Below are positions 41,302-50,611 of a stretch of DNA of 64,000 bases, in pieces. Position 1 is the first letter of the stretch. Each line of letters starts with the position of its first letter. The notes under the pieces were generated by a model that saw nothing but the letters and a program-made list of their open reading frames with translations, searched no databases and had not been told where the DNA came from. Made by a program: the position numbers and the translations under genes. Source of the stretch: Idiomarinaceae bacterium (lineage in GTDB: Bacteria > Pseudomonadota > Gammaproteobacteria > Enterobacterales > Alteromonadaceae); assembly GCA_002685255.1 (NCBI GenBank), contig NYWU01000033.1, forward strand, positions 62,001 through 126,000, given 5' to 3'.

Positions 41302-42114
41302 TTATTCGGTAACCTTAGCGCTCGAGTTACCGGTTATTTGAGAATGATTCGTTAAGTGTTCGTGCAACAACGCTTCAATGTAAGGTTGTTGCTTCTCTGT
41401 TAATAAACGTTCTGTTTCATTAAACGCGATCATTTTACCACGATATAAAATTAAGATCTTGTCAGCAATATGTTTCACGATTTGTGGCGAATGTGTCACG
41501 ATAATGTATGAAATACCCATATCTTTTTGAAGATCGAGCATTAAGTTAATAATTTGTGCTCTAACAGATGGGTCCAGTGCGACCAACGCTTCGTCAGCTA
41601 CGACGATTTGCGGGTCAAGAATAATGGCGCGCGCTATTGCCACCCGCTGCTTTTGTCCGGTCGACAACATGTGCGGATAAAATGCCGCATGCTCCGCCAA
41701 CAACCCCACCTTACGTAATGTACTATTAATCAACTGTTTTCGTTCACTACTGGGCATGTCGCGATTGAATAAGAGAGGCTCTTCCAGTTGTTGTCCAACC
41801 GTTAGCTGTTGGTTGAGAGACTTGTCGCTGTCTTGGAAAACCATGCGAATGTTTTGGCACCGACGCTTAGATTGAGCGTAGTTAAGTTTTTGACCATTTA
41901 AATAAAGTTCGCCGCCAGTCGGCGCTTCAACGCCTGCGATAATCTTAGAAAGCGTTGATTTACCAGAGCCTGTTTCACCCATAATAGCGAGGGTTTGGCC
42001 TGCCTCAAGCGTAAAAGACGTCGGTTCTAACGCCACTGACTTTTTACTCCAGGGCCAAGCTCTGCGAGGTCTAAAGGTCTTAAATAAGTCGACAGCTTCG
42101 AGTAAGTGGCTCAT
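41302..42114 (-). CDS. sapF: Peptide ABC transporter ATP-binding protein SapF
   Basis: One of two ATPases of the Sap importer, associated with peptide uptake and resistance to antimicrobial peptides, and in E. coli with putrescine export or potassium uptake. Walker A is GETGSGKST, the signature is LSTGQKQRVAIARA, and Walker B ends VVADEALVALDPS. The Walker B region reads DEAL where many have DEPT; this DEAL form is also seen in SapF of relatives. Length is 270 (E. coli 268). It overlaps sapD by four bases. Confidence 0.94.
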   Translation of the reverse strand: MSHLLEAVDLFKTFRPRRAWPWSKKSVALEPTSFTLEAGQTLAIMGETGSGKSTLSKIIAGVEAPTGGELYLNGQKLNYAQSKRRCQNIRMVFQDSDKSLNQQLTVGQQLEEPLLFNRDMPSSERKQLINSTLRKVGLLAEHAAFYPHMLSTGQKQRVAIARAIILDPQIVVADEALVALDPSVRAQIINLMLDLQKDMGISYIIVTHSPQIVKHIADKILILYRGKMIAFNETERLLTEKQQPYIEALLHEHLTNHSQITGNSSAKVTE

Positions 42115-43103
42115 GATTCTGGCTCATTTAGCGGAAAATGACAGTAATAACTTTGCTCTTCACGATGGCGTACCAGTGGAGCCTTAACGCATTGCTTTTG
42201 CGCGTAAGGACATCTGGGGCCAAGTCGGCAACCGATGGGCATATGACGCAACGTGGGAACCGCTCCCGGTAAACTCGGTAATTTAGATTTTGGTTCCAGT
42301 TCAGCGTGCGCTTGTAGGCTCATTTTTATCATGGCATCGGTGTACGGATGAGCAGGGCGGTTTAAAATAGTTTCAGTATCACCGTGCTCCATCATTTGTC
42401 CGCAGTAGAGCAAAGAAACCCGCTGTGTGGCGGGTAAGATCGATGCCACGTCTTGAGTAATTAAAAGTACCGACATGTTCTGACTGACTGCTAATTTACC
42501 TAGTAGACGTTGGATCTGGTCTTTAGTGGATGGCTCCATCGCGGTTGTAGGTTCATCGGCAATCAATAATTTAGGACGGTGAGCTATCGCAATAGCGATA
42601 CTGACCTTTTGTGCAACGCCTTCTGATAACTCATAGGGATAGCTTTGCATAATCGCATCATGGTCACGAATGCCGACGCGGTGTAGCAACTGCGCTACGC
42701 GTGTTTTTCGATCAATGCGGCGGTGCATAAAAGTACCGGTCACATCGCCGGCTGGGATAGCTTCGGTAATTTGTTCTGCTACCGTAGAATTGGGATCGAG
42801 ATAGGCGAGGGGATCTTGGAAAATCATTGCCATGTCACGCCCAGTAATTGCACGGCGCTGCTTCGGCGTCATCGCTAGCAGATCTTTTCCATTCCACCAT
42901 AACCGGTCAGCGGTGACGTCCCAAAGTGGGTTCAGCACACCAATCACGGCTTTCGCGAGCAAACTTTTACCCGAGCCGGATTCGCCGACCAATGAGTGCA
43001 CTTCACCCTCTTTGAGCTGCAAGCTGACCTTATCGAGAACGCGCACTCGGCCATGAGGACCGTCCATCTCGATAGTCAGATTGCGAATATCTAATAGGTC
43101 CAT
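42111..43103 (-). CDS. sapD: Peptide ABC transporter ATP-binding protein SapD
   Basis: Second ATPase of the Sap transporter. From the ATG at 43103 the product reads MDLLDIRNLTIEMDG, like E. coli SapD; the frame is open further to 43157, but that would overlap sapC by over 50 bases. Walker A is GESGSGKSL, the signature LSEGVAQKVSIAIAIA, Walker B LLIADEPTTAMEP. An oligopeptide-transporter-type C-terminal domain contains cysteines (CRLGPRCPYAQKQC) typical of the OppD/OppF extension. Length is 330 (E. coli 330). Confidence 0.95.
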   Translation of the reverse strand: MDLLDIRNLTIEMDGPHGRVRVLDKVSLQLKEGEVHSLVGESGSGKSLLAKAVIGVLNPLWDVTADRLWWNGKDLLAMTPKQRRAITGRDMAMIFQDPLAYLDPNSTVAEQITEAIPAGDVTGTFMHRRIDRKTRVAQLLHRVGIRDHDAIMQSYPYELSEGVAQKVSIAIAIAHRPKLLIADEPTTAMEPSTKDQIQRLLGKLAVSQNMSVLLITQDVASILPATQRVSLLYCGQMMEHGDTETILNRPAHPYTDAMIKMSLQAHAELEPKSKLPSLPGAVPTLRHMPIGCRLGPRCPYAQKQCVKAPLVRHREEQSYYCHFPLNEPES

Positions 43104-43104
43104 A

Positions 43105-43998
43105 TCAGGTGTCCATGCGTTGTTTGATGGCACGACGTAAGCTGTCACCAACGACATTAATGGCCATAATAGTGATAAACAGTGATATGCCAGGAAGCAC
43201 CATACTCCAAGGCGACAAATAGACCTCGTCTAAGCTGCGCGCCAACATACTACCCCATTCAGGTGTTGGGCTTTGCACACCCAAGCCTAAGAAGCTGAGG
43301 GCAGCAATATCCATAATCGCAACAGATAATGCGACAGTCAGCTGCATTACCAAGCTCGGCGTAATATTGGGTAGAATAACGCGATACATCAAGTACGTAT
43401 TACTACAACCGTTTAAGCGCGATGCGGTGACATAATCTTTTTGCCACTCTTGGTAAACCGCGTTGCGTGTTACATAGATAAATTGGGGAATCAACGACAG
43501 TGTAATTGCAATAATTGCATTACCTAAGCCGGCGCCGAGTATGGCGATCAACACGAGCGCTAGCAAAAACGAGGGAATTGTTAGTAACCGGTCCAGTGTG
43601 CGTCCTAAGATGCGCAATTTAGACTGGGTATCAGCGCCCACCATGGCGCCGATAAAGATACCGACGGTCGAAGCTAAGATAACAATGACGATAGGAAGAC
43701 CAAAGCTGAAGCGACCTCCAATCAGTAGTCGCGATAGCATGTCTCTGCCAAGGTCATCAGTACCAAACAAAAACTGCATATTACCGTCGTGCGTCCAGCT
43801 AGGCGGTAAGGAAATGGCATCAACAAACTGAACGTTTGCCGAATAAGGGGTGATTACTGGCGCTAAAATAACCAGTATTAATAAGCTACCGAGCAGCCAT
43901 AGTGAGATCATCGGCGCTAACCGACGTTTAAAGGCAAACCACACCAACTGTAGAGGCGATGGATTGCGCTCTTGATAATAAAGTTCAATATCCGCCAT
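43105..43998 (-). CDS. sapC: Peptide ABC transporter permease SapC
   Basis: Inner-membrane permease of the DppC/OppC type, 297 residues (E. coli SapC 296). Six membrane segments can be traced. GTDDLGRDMLSRLLIGGRFS is the usual conserved loop, and the EAA-type motif lies in TASRLNGCSNTYLMYRVILP. It overlaps sapB by 14 bases and its stop nearly touches the sapD start, consistent with one polycistronic unit. Confidence 0.95.
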   Translation of the reverse strand: MADIELYYQERNPSPLQLVWFAFKRRLAPMISLWLLGSLLILVILAPVITPYSANVQFVDAISLPPSWTHDGNMQFLFGTDDLGRDMLSRLLIGGRFSFGLPIVIVILASTVGIFIGAMVGADTQSKLRILGRTLDRLLTIPSFLLALVLIAILGAGLGNAIIAITLSLIPQFIYVTRNAVYQEWQKDYVTASRLNGCSNTYLMYRVILPNITPSLVMQLTVALSVAIMDIAALSFLGLGVQSPTPEWGSMLARSLDEVYLSPWSMVLPGISLFITIMAINVVGDSLRRAIKQRMDT

Positions 43999-45013
43999 AT
44001 CGCTCTTCTCGAGTCATAGGGAAACGCCAGCCACGGTAAACTTCAACAAGCAAGTTAAGCACCAATATCAGTGCCATTAGTGTAAATAACACCATCTGAA
44101 TAATGGGATAATCGCGCTCAATAATTGCTTTTAGCAACCATGCGCCTGCTCCAGGCCAGTTAAAAATATGCTCAACAATCACTAGGTTCGCCATCATTAA
44201 ACCAAAAATAAATGTCATTTGCGGCAATACGTCCTGTAAAACGTTAGGCAAAGCGTGCCTAAACAACAAACGTTGTTGGCTTAAACCCCGTGCCCGAGCT
44301 GCCTTTACGTAAGGTTTCTGAAGCACTTCTATAGTTTGGTTGCGGGTGATTCTTAGTAATAACATCGAGGGCAGGCTCGATAATGTCAGCACGGGAAGCA
44401 CCAGATGCAATATCGCATCCTGTAATGCGGCAAGTTTATATTGGCTGTCGCTCAACAGAATATCAATGATGACCGAGCCTGTAATAGAATCGATAGCATA
44501 CAATGGATTGATCTGCCCAGTGATGGGTAACCACTCAATTTGTACCGCAAACAATAAAATAAGCAACTGAGCTAGCCAAAACACGGGTATTGAGTAACCC
44601 GTCATGGCGCTAGTCAAAATGAATTTATCGATATTGTGGCGGAAGTAGTTGGCGGCAAGCATGCCCAGTGGCATACCAATGACTACAGCGACTAAAAAGC
44701 TTAATAGCAAAAGTTCAGCGCTCACAACTAAATATGTGGCCGCATCCTGCCAAACATCGGTACCCGTGGAGAGCGATACCCCCCAATCAAGTCGAACAAT
44801 GTGTTCGAGGTAATTCAAGTATTGCTGGATGATAGTACTGTCGAAACTGCGACTTGTTAATGTCACCTCGTATGCGGCTTGTCCCTCTCGTATGCCACTC
44901 ATATTAGTGAGTGGGTCGCCGGGGAAAAGCCAATTGAGCGCAAAGGTCACAACACTCAATACTAAAAGTGCGAGGAAGAAATAGAACAAGCGAGTCATTA
45001 GATAACGTGTCAT
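43985..45013 (-). CDS. sapB: Peptide ABC transporter permease SapB
   Basis: Inner-membrane permease of the DppB/OppB type, 342 residues, about 20 longer than E. coli SapB (321). An N-terminal segment (about 8-28) is followed by a periplasmic loop with the conserved FPGDPLTNMSG, then the permease core with the EAA-type loop VKAARARGLSQQRLLFRHAL. It overlaps sapA upstream by four bases and sapC downstream. Confidence 0.95.
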   Translation of the reverse strand: MTRYLMTRLFYFFLALLVLSVVTFALNWLFPGDPLTNMSGIREGQAAYEVTLTSRSFDSTIIQQYLNYLEHIVRLDWGVSLSTGTDVWQDAATYLVVSAELLLLSFLVAVVIGMPLGMLAANYFRHNIDKFILTSAMTGYSIPVFWLAQLLILLFAVQIEWLPITGQINPLYAIDSITGSVIIDILLSDSQYKLAALQDAILHLVLPVLTLSSLPSMLLLRITRNQTIEVLQKPYVKAARARGLSQQRLLFRHALPNVLQDVLPQMTFIFGLMMANLVIVEHIFNWPGAGAWLLKAIIERDYPIIQMVLFTLMALILVLNLLVEVYRGWRFPMTREERYGGY

Positions 45014-46632
45014 TGGGCCGGTTGCTCCTTACCTGCTAAGCGGAAACTAATTCCACCGTAAGGGGGCAACTCAACACCCTTTACATACTCGCGTTGTGCC
45101 TGATAACGCATCGAGTGCGCTATGGGTAGCAAAGGCTGTTGTTGCATCAACAATTGTTGTGCGGCGTGGTAAAGTTGCTTTCGCTCTGCGTTATCTGTGG
45201 TTGAGATAGCCTGATACAGAATTTGATCAAACCCTGTGTGGCACCAGTTAGCGCGGTTACTGCCACTCGCGACCGCAGCACAGCTTAGTAGCGGCCGGAA
45301 AAAGTTATCTGGATCGGCGTTATCGGCATACCAACCGATCAAAACAGAGTCATGTTCAGAACGGCTTAGACGCCGCCTAAAGGTGTTCCATTCATAACTT
45401 ATAATGCGTACATCGACGCCGACTTCGGCTAAATCAGACTGCATCAACTCAGCCATTCGGCGAGCGTTAGGGTTATAGACCCGCTGCACTGGAATCGCCC
45501 AGATGTCCATCTTGAACCCTGGCTGTATGCCTGCTTCACGGAGCATTTTGCGCGCTTTGTCGGGGTTATATTGATATTCAAGTTCAGCATCTGTAGATGC
45601 CCATGAAGTGGGCGGAAGAATGGATTCGGCGAGCTCCGCGTTACCATAATAGATGGTATCAATGATCGCCTTGCGGTTAATGGCGTAACTGAGCGCTTGG
45701 CGTACTTGTGGGTCGTCAAAAGGTGGCCGCTGCGTGTTAAACGCCCAAAACGAAACGTTCGGACTCACTTCAGAGCGCACTTCGATCTCTTCTCGGTTGA
45801 GTGATTTTAACTCACTTACCAAAGGATACGGAATCACATCACATTCGCCGGTCACCAATTTAAGCATTCGCTTATTTGCGTTAGGTGTGATGGAAAAAAC
45901 TAACCGTTCAATTTCTGGTCCTTGGCGCCAATAGTTTTCGTGGCGATGATAACGGATATGATAATCTTTTTTAAACGCCACAAATTTAAATGGGCCTGTA
46001 CCAATCGGCTGTTTATCAATCAGTGCTTGATGACCTTTTAAGGTTAATTGATCGGCATATTCTTTCGATAAAATTATTGCAAAGTCGGTGGCTAAATTCG
46101 CTAAGAATGAACTATCGGGATGGGTAAGTACGATATCCACAGTGTAGGGGTCGACTTTCTCAACATCACTGATGAGTTGATCGAGCCCAGTCGCTGCGAA
46201 GAAAGGATAAAAGCCCCCGCCGACTGAATGATATGGGGCCTCGCTATCAAGCCAGCGACGAAAGCTAAACACCACATCGTCTGCATTAAAGGTGCGTGTG
46301 GGCGTGAAATAATCGGTACTATGAAAAGTAACCCCTTGGCGCAACTTAAAACGGTAGCGCTGGCCATTGTCGAGTGCTTGCCAGTCTGTTGCCAAAGCGC
46401 TGACAAACGCTTGCTGTTCTGCATCGTAATCGATTAATCGGTCGTATAATTGTGAGGCCGTGGCGTCGACAGTGGTGCCAGAAGTAACGCGTTGCGGATT
46501 GAAGCTCTCGGGGTTTCCTTCAGAACAATAGATAAGCCCGTTTTGCAACGGTTCCGGCACATCTGTCTGCTCACTGCAACTGAATAGAAAAAAGCTAGTG
46601 AAAGCAGTGACTAAAATCGACTGTTTAGACAT
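45010..46632 (-). CDS. sapA: Peptide ABC transporter substrate-binding lipoprotein SapA
   Basis: Solute-binding protein of the DppA/OppA family for the Sap transporter, 540 residues (E. coli 547). The N-terminus MSKQSILVTAFTSFFLFSC has a lipobox-like LFSC, so it is probably lipidated at Cys19. YCSEGNPESFNPQRVTSGT and FRLRQGVTFHSTDYFTPTR are standard family blocks; WYADNADPDNFFRPLLSC is the conserved late motif. It begins four bases after pspF on the same strand, so the stress regulator and the transporter are probably cotranscribed. Confidence 0.94.
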   Translation of the reverse strand: MSKQSILVTAFTSFFLFSCSEQTDVPEPLQNGLIYCSEGNPESFNPQRVTSGTTVDATASQLYDRLIDYDAEQQAFVSALATDWQALDNGQRYRFKLRQGVTFHSTDYFTPTRTFNADDVVFSFRRWLDSEAPYHSVGGGFYPFFAATGLDQLISDVEKVDPYTVDIVLTHPDSSFLANLATDFAIILSKEYADQLTLKGHQALIDKQPIGTGPFKFVAFKKDYHIRYHRHENYWRQGPEIERLVFSITPNANKRMLKLVTGECDVIPYPLVSELKSLNREEIEVRSEVSPNVSFWAFNTQRPPFDDPQVRQALSYAINRKAIIDTIYYGNAELAESILPPTSWASTDAELEYQYNPDKARKMLREAGIQPGFKMDIWAIPVQRVYNPNARRMAELMQSDLAEVGVDVRIISYEWNTFRRRLSRSEHDSVLIGWYADNADPDNFFRPLLSCAAVASGSNRANWCHTGFDQILYQAISTTDNAERKQLYHAAQQLLMQQQPLLPIAHSMRYQAQREYVKGVELPPYGGISFRLAGKEQPAQ

Positions 46633-46636
46633 TGTA

Positions 46637-47731
46637 TTATTGCGTTCCTTCGAGCAATTGGTATTTCTTCAGATAGCCACGCAATTGATGATAAGTTAAA
46701 CCTAAATGCTTAGCCGTGCGCTTCTGGTTATATTGACATAACTTCAGGGCCTCGGTCAGCAATTGAATCTCAAATTGTTGCGATTGTTCTTTCAAGTCGA
46801 TGGGGTTTTCTAAGTTTATCCGATGCGGCGCCGTGTCGTTTACATCTTGTTCGGTTGGCGTGTCATCATCGTTTGAGGCTTGGGTTGGCTCTGGTTGTGA
46901 CACAGACGGACTGCTCGTTTCACGAATGGGTAGATGACTTTGTGGACGAAATGGGCTGTCAAAGGCATCGAATATAATTTCAGTCACCGGAATATGACCA
47001 TTGCCCGTTCGATAGACACTGCGCTCGATAACATTTTTAAGCTCACGCACGTTACCCGGCCAGTCATAATCCAATAGCGCACGTTTAGCGCGTTCACTAA
47101 AGCCGCTGAATAGTTCATATTCTAATTCGCGCGCCATATTAATGGCAAAATGCTCGGCTAACACCATGATGTCTTCGCGACGATGACGTAGGGGCGGTAA
47201 GGTGATCACATCGAAGGCTAAACGGTCGAGCAAGTCATGTCGGAACTTTCCAGCTGCCGCCAAGCTTGGTAAATCTTCGTTGGTCGCGGCAATAAGGCGG
47301 GTGTCTACTTTGATGGGGCGGGTGCCACCCACACGCTCAAACTCACCGTATTCGATCACGCGCAGTAGCTTTTCTTGCACCAGCATCGAGGTGTTGGCCA
47401 ACTCATCCAAAAATAAGCTGCCGCCATCGGCACGTTCAAAACGTCCCTCGTGACGTTTTGATGCACCGGTAAAGGCACCCGATTCGTGACCGAAGAGCTC
47501 GCTCTCTAGTAAATTATCGTTTAACGAGGCACAATTCAGCGTGACGTATTTTTGGTCCCAACGCTGAGACAGGTAGTGACATCGTGCTGCAATCAGCTCT
47601 TTACCTGTTCCGCGTTCACCAATAATGAGGATAGGCTTGCTCAACGGAGCAACCTGAGACACGTGCTCGAGGACTTCGATAAAACTATTTGACTGACCAA
47701 TTAGATTATCGGAAGGGCGGCTTCGACTCAT
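46637..47731 (-). CDS. pspF: Phage shock protein operon activator PspF
   Basis: Sigma-54-dependent activator of pspA, held inactive by PspA until the membrane is stressed. It has no receiver domain. The AAA+ core shows Walker A GERGTGKE (38-45), GAFTGA (85-90) for sigma-54 contact, and Walker B GGSLFLDE (103-110). A Gln/Pro/Thr-rich linker (about 265-315) is followed by a Fis-type helix-turn-helix (about 322-364). At 364 residues it is longer than E. coli PspF (325), due to the linker. It diverges from pspA across 204 bases, with sapA just downstream. Confidence 0.95.
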   Translation of the reverse strand: MSRSRPSDNLIGQSNSFIEVLEHVSQVAPLSKPILIIGERGTGKELIAARCHYLSQRWDQKYVTLNCASLNDNLLESELFGHESGAFTGASKRHEGRFERADGGSLFLDELANTSMLVQEKLLRVIEYGEFERVGGTRPIKVDTRLIAATNEDLPSLAAAGKFRHDLLDRLAFDVITLPPLRHRREDIMVLAEHFAINMARELEYELFSGFSERAKRALLDYDWPGNVRELKNVIERSVYRTGNGHIPVTEIIFDAFDSPFRPQSHLPIRETSSPSVSQPEPTQASNDDDTPTEQDVNDTAPHRINLENPIDLKEQSQQFEIQLLTEALKLCQYNQKRTAKHLGLTYHQLRGYLKKYQLLEGTQ

Positions 47732-47861
47732 TTGATTATTTTTCCATTTTTATAGTTATTTTTGCTAATTATTAGTCAAATTTACATAAAAAGGCAAGTG
47801 CTAAAAATCGTAATAAATAAAAAAATCAAGTAAAAACAATAAATTAGAAATTAAATACAAG

Positions 47862-47879
47862 TTGGCGTGGATATTGAAT
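47862..47879 (+). promoter_or_regulatory. Probable sigma-54 promoter of pspA
   Basis: TGGCGTG (47863-47869), four bases, then TTGA (47874-47877) matches the -24/-12 consensus TGGCACG-N4-TTGC with the right GG to G spacing; only the C at -12 is replaced by A. It lies about 60 bases before the pspA start in an AT-rich upstream region able to hold PspF and IHF sites. A second, perfect TGGCACG at 47886-47892 lacks a matching -12 element, so which one is used is open. Confidence 0.55.
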
Positions 47880-47935
47880 AGATCTTGGCACGGTCGTAAG
47901 ACCCAATTTGTATTTAACACTAAGGGGTATTAGTT

Positions 47936-48613
47936 ATGGGTATCTTTTCACGCTTTAGCGATATTGTTAACTCAAATATCAACTCACTGCTTGATAAGGC
48001 AGAAGATCCACAAAAAATGGTTCGCCTCATCATTCAAGAAATGGAAGACACATTAGTTGAAGTGCGCTCAACATCAGCGCGCTTGATTGCTGAAAAGAAA
48101 GACGTACAACGTCAACAGCAACGCGTTGAGCACGAAGTGTTGGATTGGGAAAACAAAGCTGAGTTGGCACTCTCTAAAGAGCGCGAGGATCTTGCAAAAC
48201 AGGCGTTAATTGAGAAGCAAAAAGCGCAGCAAGCGGTTGACTCATTACAGCAAGAGTTAGAGCGAGTTGATGAGAGCTTATCGAAACTGAACGATGAAAT
48301 TTCACAGTTGCAGGAAAAGCTCGCCGATGCAAAAGCACGTCAAAAGACGATTCTGATGCGCGAGAAAACCGCTTCAAGCCGTTTGCAAGTGCGCAAACAA
48401 GTTGATAGTGGCAAAGTAGACGAAGCGATGATGAAGTTCGATCGCTATGAAGCCAAAATTGACGATATTGAAGCGCAAGTTGATGCTTACGATATGGGCA
48501 AACGAACTTTGCGTGATGAATTTGCAGAGCTCGAAAATGAGAGTAAAGTGACTGATGAACTCGAGGCTTTAAAAGCGCGCATGAACGCAAAAAAGAACGA
48601 GAACAGTCAATAA
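47936..48613 (+). CDS. pspA: Phage shock protein A
   Basis: Peripheral membrane protein of the ESCRT-III-like PspA/Vipp1 family; stabilises damaged inner membranes and inhibits PspF. The 225-residue product (E. coli 222) begins with the membrane-binding amphipathic helix MGIFSRFSDIVNSNINSLLD and continues with long coiled-coil helices (EDPQKMVRLIIQEMEDTLVE and later QQELERVDESLSKLNDEIS). Ribosome site AAGGGG is twelve bases upstream. It is the first gene of pspA-pspB-pspC-ycjX-ycjF. Confidence 0.97.
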   Translation: MGIFSRFSDIVNSNINSLLDKAEDPQKMVRLIIQEMEDTLVEVRSTSARLIAEKKDVQRQQQRVEHEVLDWENKAELALSKEREDLAKQALIEKQKAQQAVDSLQQELERVDESLSKLNDEISQLQEKLADAKARQKTILMREKTASSRLQVRKQVDSGKVDEAMMKFDRYEAKIDDIEAQVDAYDMGKRTLRDEFAELENESKVTDELEALKARMNAKKNENSQ

Positions 48614-48636
48614 CTTAGCCTTTAGGACGAAGCAAT

Positions 48637-48870
48637 ATGGACTTTCTAGAGTTTTTGATGGCGCCGATTATCATATTTTTGGTGATTGTCGCCCCCATTT
48701 GGTTGATTCTTCATTACAAGAGCAAGCGTAATGCGAGCCAAGGTATCAGTGAAGAAGAACGCAGCCAACTGAATCAAATGAGTGAGCGAGTTGAGAAAAT
48801 GCGTGAACGCGTGCAAACGCTTGAACGCATCTTAGATGCTGACTCACCTAGCTGGAGGGAACACAAATGA
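48637..48870 (+). CDS. pspB: Phage shock protein B
   Basis: Small inner-membrane protein that, with PspC, senses stress and draws PspA away from PspF. The 77 residues (E. coli 74) contain one membrane segment (about 6-26; FLMAPIIIFLVIVAPIWLIL), then a basic stretch and a coiled coil (QLNQMSERVEKMRERVQTLE). It overlaps pspC by four bases (ATGA). Confidence 0.94.
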   Translation: MDFLEFLMAPIIIFLVIVAPIWLILHYKSKRNASQGISEEERSQLNQMSERVEKMRERVQTLERILDADSPSWREHK

Positions 48871-49250
48871 GTGCTACTGAACGCAAACGTCAGCTCCAAC
48901 GCAATGCAGAAACAGGTAAAATCGCCGGCGTTTGCGCCGGCCTTGCCGACTACTTAAATATCGAAACCTGGGTGGTGCGGTTGATTTTTTTCACCGGCCT
49001 TATTTTCTCTCAAGGTTTCTTTCTCATACTGTATATCGCGGGTTGGTTAATTTTAGATAAAAAGCCGCGCTCGGAAGGGCATCATGATATGCACATCAAG
49101 ACGCGTGTGTATGGTGGTGGTAAACCCGCAAGCCAAGCTGTCGTAGAAATGGAACAAGAATTGAAATCGTTGGATGAACAAGTGCAACGGATGGAAAAAT
49201 ACGTCACTTCAACACAATACAATTTGAACCGTGAATTAAAACAGCTGTGA
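48867..49250 (+). CDS. pspC: Phage shock protein C
   Basis: PspC-domain membrane protein. GKIAGVCAGLADYLNIETWV is the characteristic opening, followed by a membrane segment (about 36-62). The 127-residue length is close to E. coli PspC (119). The C-terminal part is a predicted coiled coil with leucine-like repeats (VVEMEQELKSLDEQVQRMEK). It overlaps the following ycjX by four bases (GTGA). Confidence 0.93.
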   Translation: MSATERKRQLQRNAETGKIAGVCAGLADYLNIETWVVRLIFFTGLIFSQGFFLILYIAGWLILDKKPRSEGHHDMHIKTRVYGGGKPASQAVVEMEQELKSLDEQVQRMEKYVTSTQYNLNRELKQL

Positions 49251-50611
49251 TTTCACTGAAAAAGACTCAACAACAAACCCGCGATCTCATCAATCGTGGG
49301 TTTGATCGTCATATTAGACTGGCGGTTACAGGCCTCAGCGGGGCGGGCAAAACGGCACTCATTACCGGTATGCTTGAGCAAGTGCTGAACGGTTACGATG
49401 CGAAGCAGTTAGCGTTCTGGCAAGTTAAACATTCTGGCCGTTTGCTAGGCAGTCGTCTGATAGAGAATCGTGATTGGTCGACGCCACGGTTCGCGTATGA
49501 AGAGGCGGTGAAAGTGCTTACTTCAGCACATCCAAGTTGGCCCTCGTCTACGCGTGACGTGAGTGAAATTCGCTTTGAAATCAAATATCAGCCACGTTCT
49601 GGTCTTGCTAAACATCTAATGGATGAGCGTCGACTCGTGGTTGAGTTGGTCGACTATCCCGGTGAATGGTTATTAGACTTACCACTACTGCAAAGCCATT
49701 ACGGTGCGTGGTCCGCTCAGCAGAACCAATTGAATCAACAAGGTGAGCGCGCCAACCATTTTGCGTCATGGTATCAGCAGGCTCAATCGCAACTTGAAAA
49801 TGGACCTGTATCTGATACGACCCTGCGAGAGCTGGCACAGGGTTACCAGCAGGCTTTAAAATCAGCTCAAGCAGCGGGCTTTTACAACCTGCAACCAGGT
49901 CGTCATTTGCTTCCGGGACAACTCGAAGGAGCGCCTGTATTGGCATTTTTCCCTTGGCCATTCAGTGATCAAAACGCTACGCAATTTGAACATTTAAAGC
50001 GCGTATTTGAGCGTTATAAGGAACAGGTCATCAAACCGTTTTATAAGAATCACTTTCAGGGATTTAACCGACAAGTCATTTTGGTAGACGTGCTCACCGC
50101 GCTCGAACAGGGAAAGGCGCGCTTTGATGAGCTGATAGAAACGCTCACGGGTCTGTTAAATAGTTTTGAATATGGCGAGAACGCGCTGTTGAGGCGGATA
50201 ATTTCACCCGCTATCGATAAAGTAGCGTTGGTGGCGTCCAAAGTCGACCATGTGGGACCGGATGGGCAACAGGCACTGAATCAATTGTTAGCTGAGATGT
50301 TACGTCGTTCACGCCAGCACTTTCAGTTTGAACGGATCGAACATGAACTATTCGCCGTGGCCGGTATTGCAACCAGTAAAGCAGGGCGTTTAAGCGATGG
50401 TACCGTGGTGTTAGACGGTTACTTAAAAGGCAATCAAAAAGTGCGTATTGGCGCACCTGCGGTTCCTACGCAGTTACCCAATGCCGATCAGTGGCAGCAG
50501 GGCTTTGAATTTCCACAATTCGTTCCGCACTTTAGCGCCGCTGATTCGCCTTTACCGCACATTCGGCTCGATCAGCTACTCGAGTTTCTGTTAGGAGATA
50601 AGTTGAAGTGA
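49247..50611 (+). CDS. ycjX: YcjX-family P-loop protein
   Basis: Predicted GTPase-like protein of 454 residues (E. coli YcjX 465), a psp-associated family of unclear biochemical role. The P-loop is VTGLSGAGKTALITG near residue 30; VVELVDYPGEWLLDLPLL is the Walker B region, and VALVASKVDHVGPDGQ resembles a G4 motif. The start is GTG overlapping the pspC stop. The Shine-Dalgarno is weak, so translational coupling is likely. It is followed by ycjF with the same GTGA overlap, and the pair is conserved next to psp genes in many gammaproteobacteria. Confidence 0.92.
   Translation: MISLKKTQQQTRDLINRGFDRHIRLAVTGLSGAGKTALITGMLEQVLNGYDAKQLAFWQVKHSGRLLGSRLIENRDWSTPRFAYEEAVKVLTSAHPSWPSSTRDVSEIRFEIKYQPRSGLAKHLMDERRLVVELVDYPGEWLLDLPLLQSHYGAWSAQQNQLNQQGERANHFASWYQQAQSQLENGPVSDTTLRELAQGYQQALKSAQAAGFYNLQPGRHLLPGQLEGAPVLAFFPWPFSDQNATQFEHLKRVFERYKEQVIKPFYKNHFQGFNRQVILVDVLTALEQGKARFDELIETLTGLLNSFEYGENALLRRIISPAIDKVALVASKVDHVGPDGQQALNQLLAEMLRRSRQHFQFERIEHELFAVAGIATSKAGRLSDGTVVLDGYLKGNQKVRIGAPAVPTQLPNADQWQQGFEFPQFVPHFSAADSPLPHIRLDQLLEFLLGDKLK

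Noticed and set aside
43104-43157. Longer sapD start
   Set aside because: It would overlap sapC by over 50 bases; the ATG at 43103 aligns with the E. coli N-terminus.
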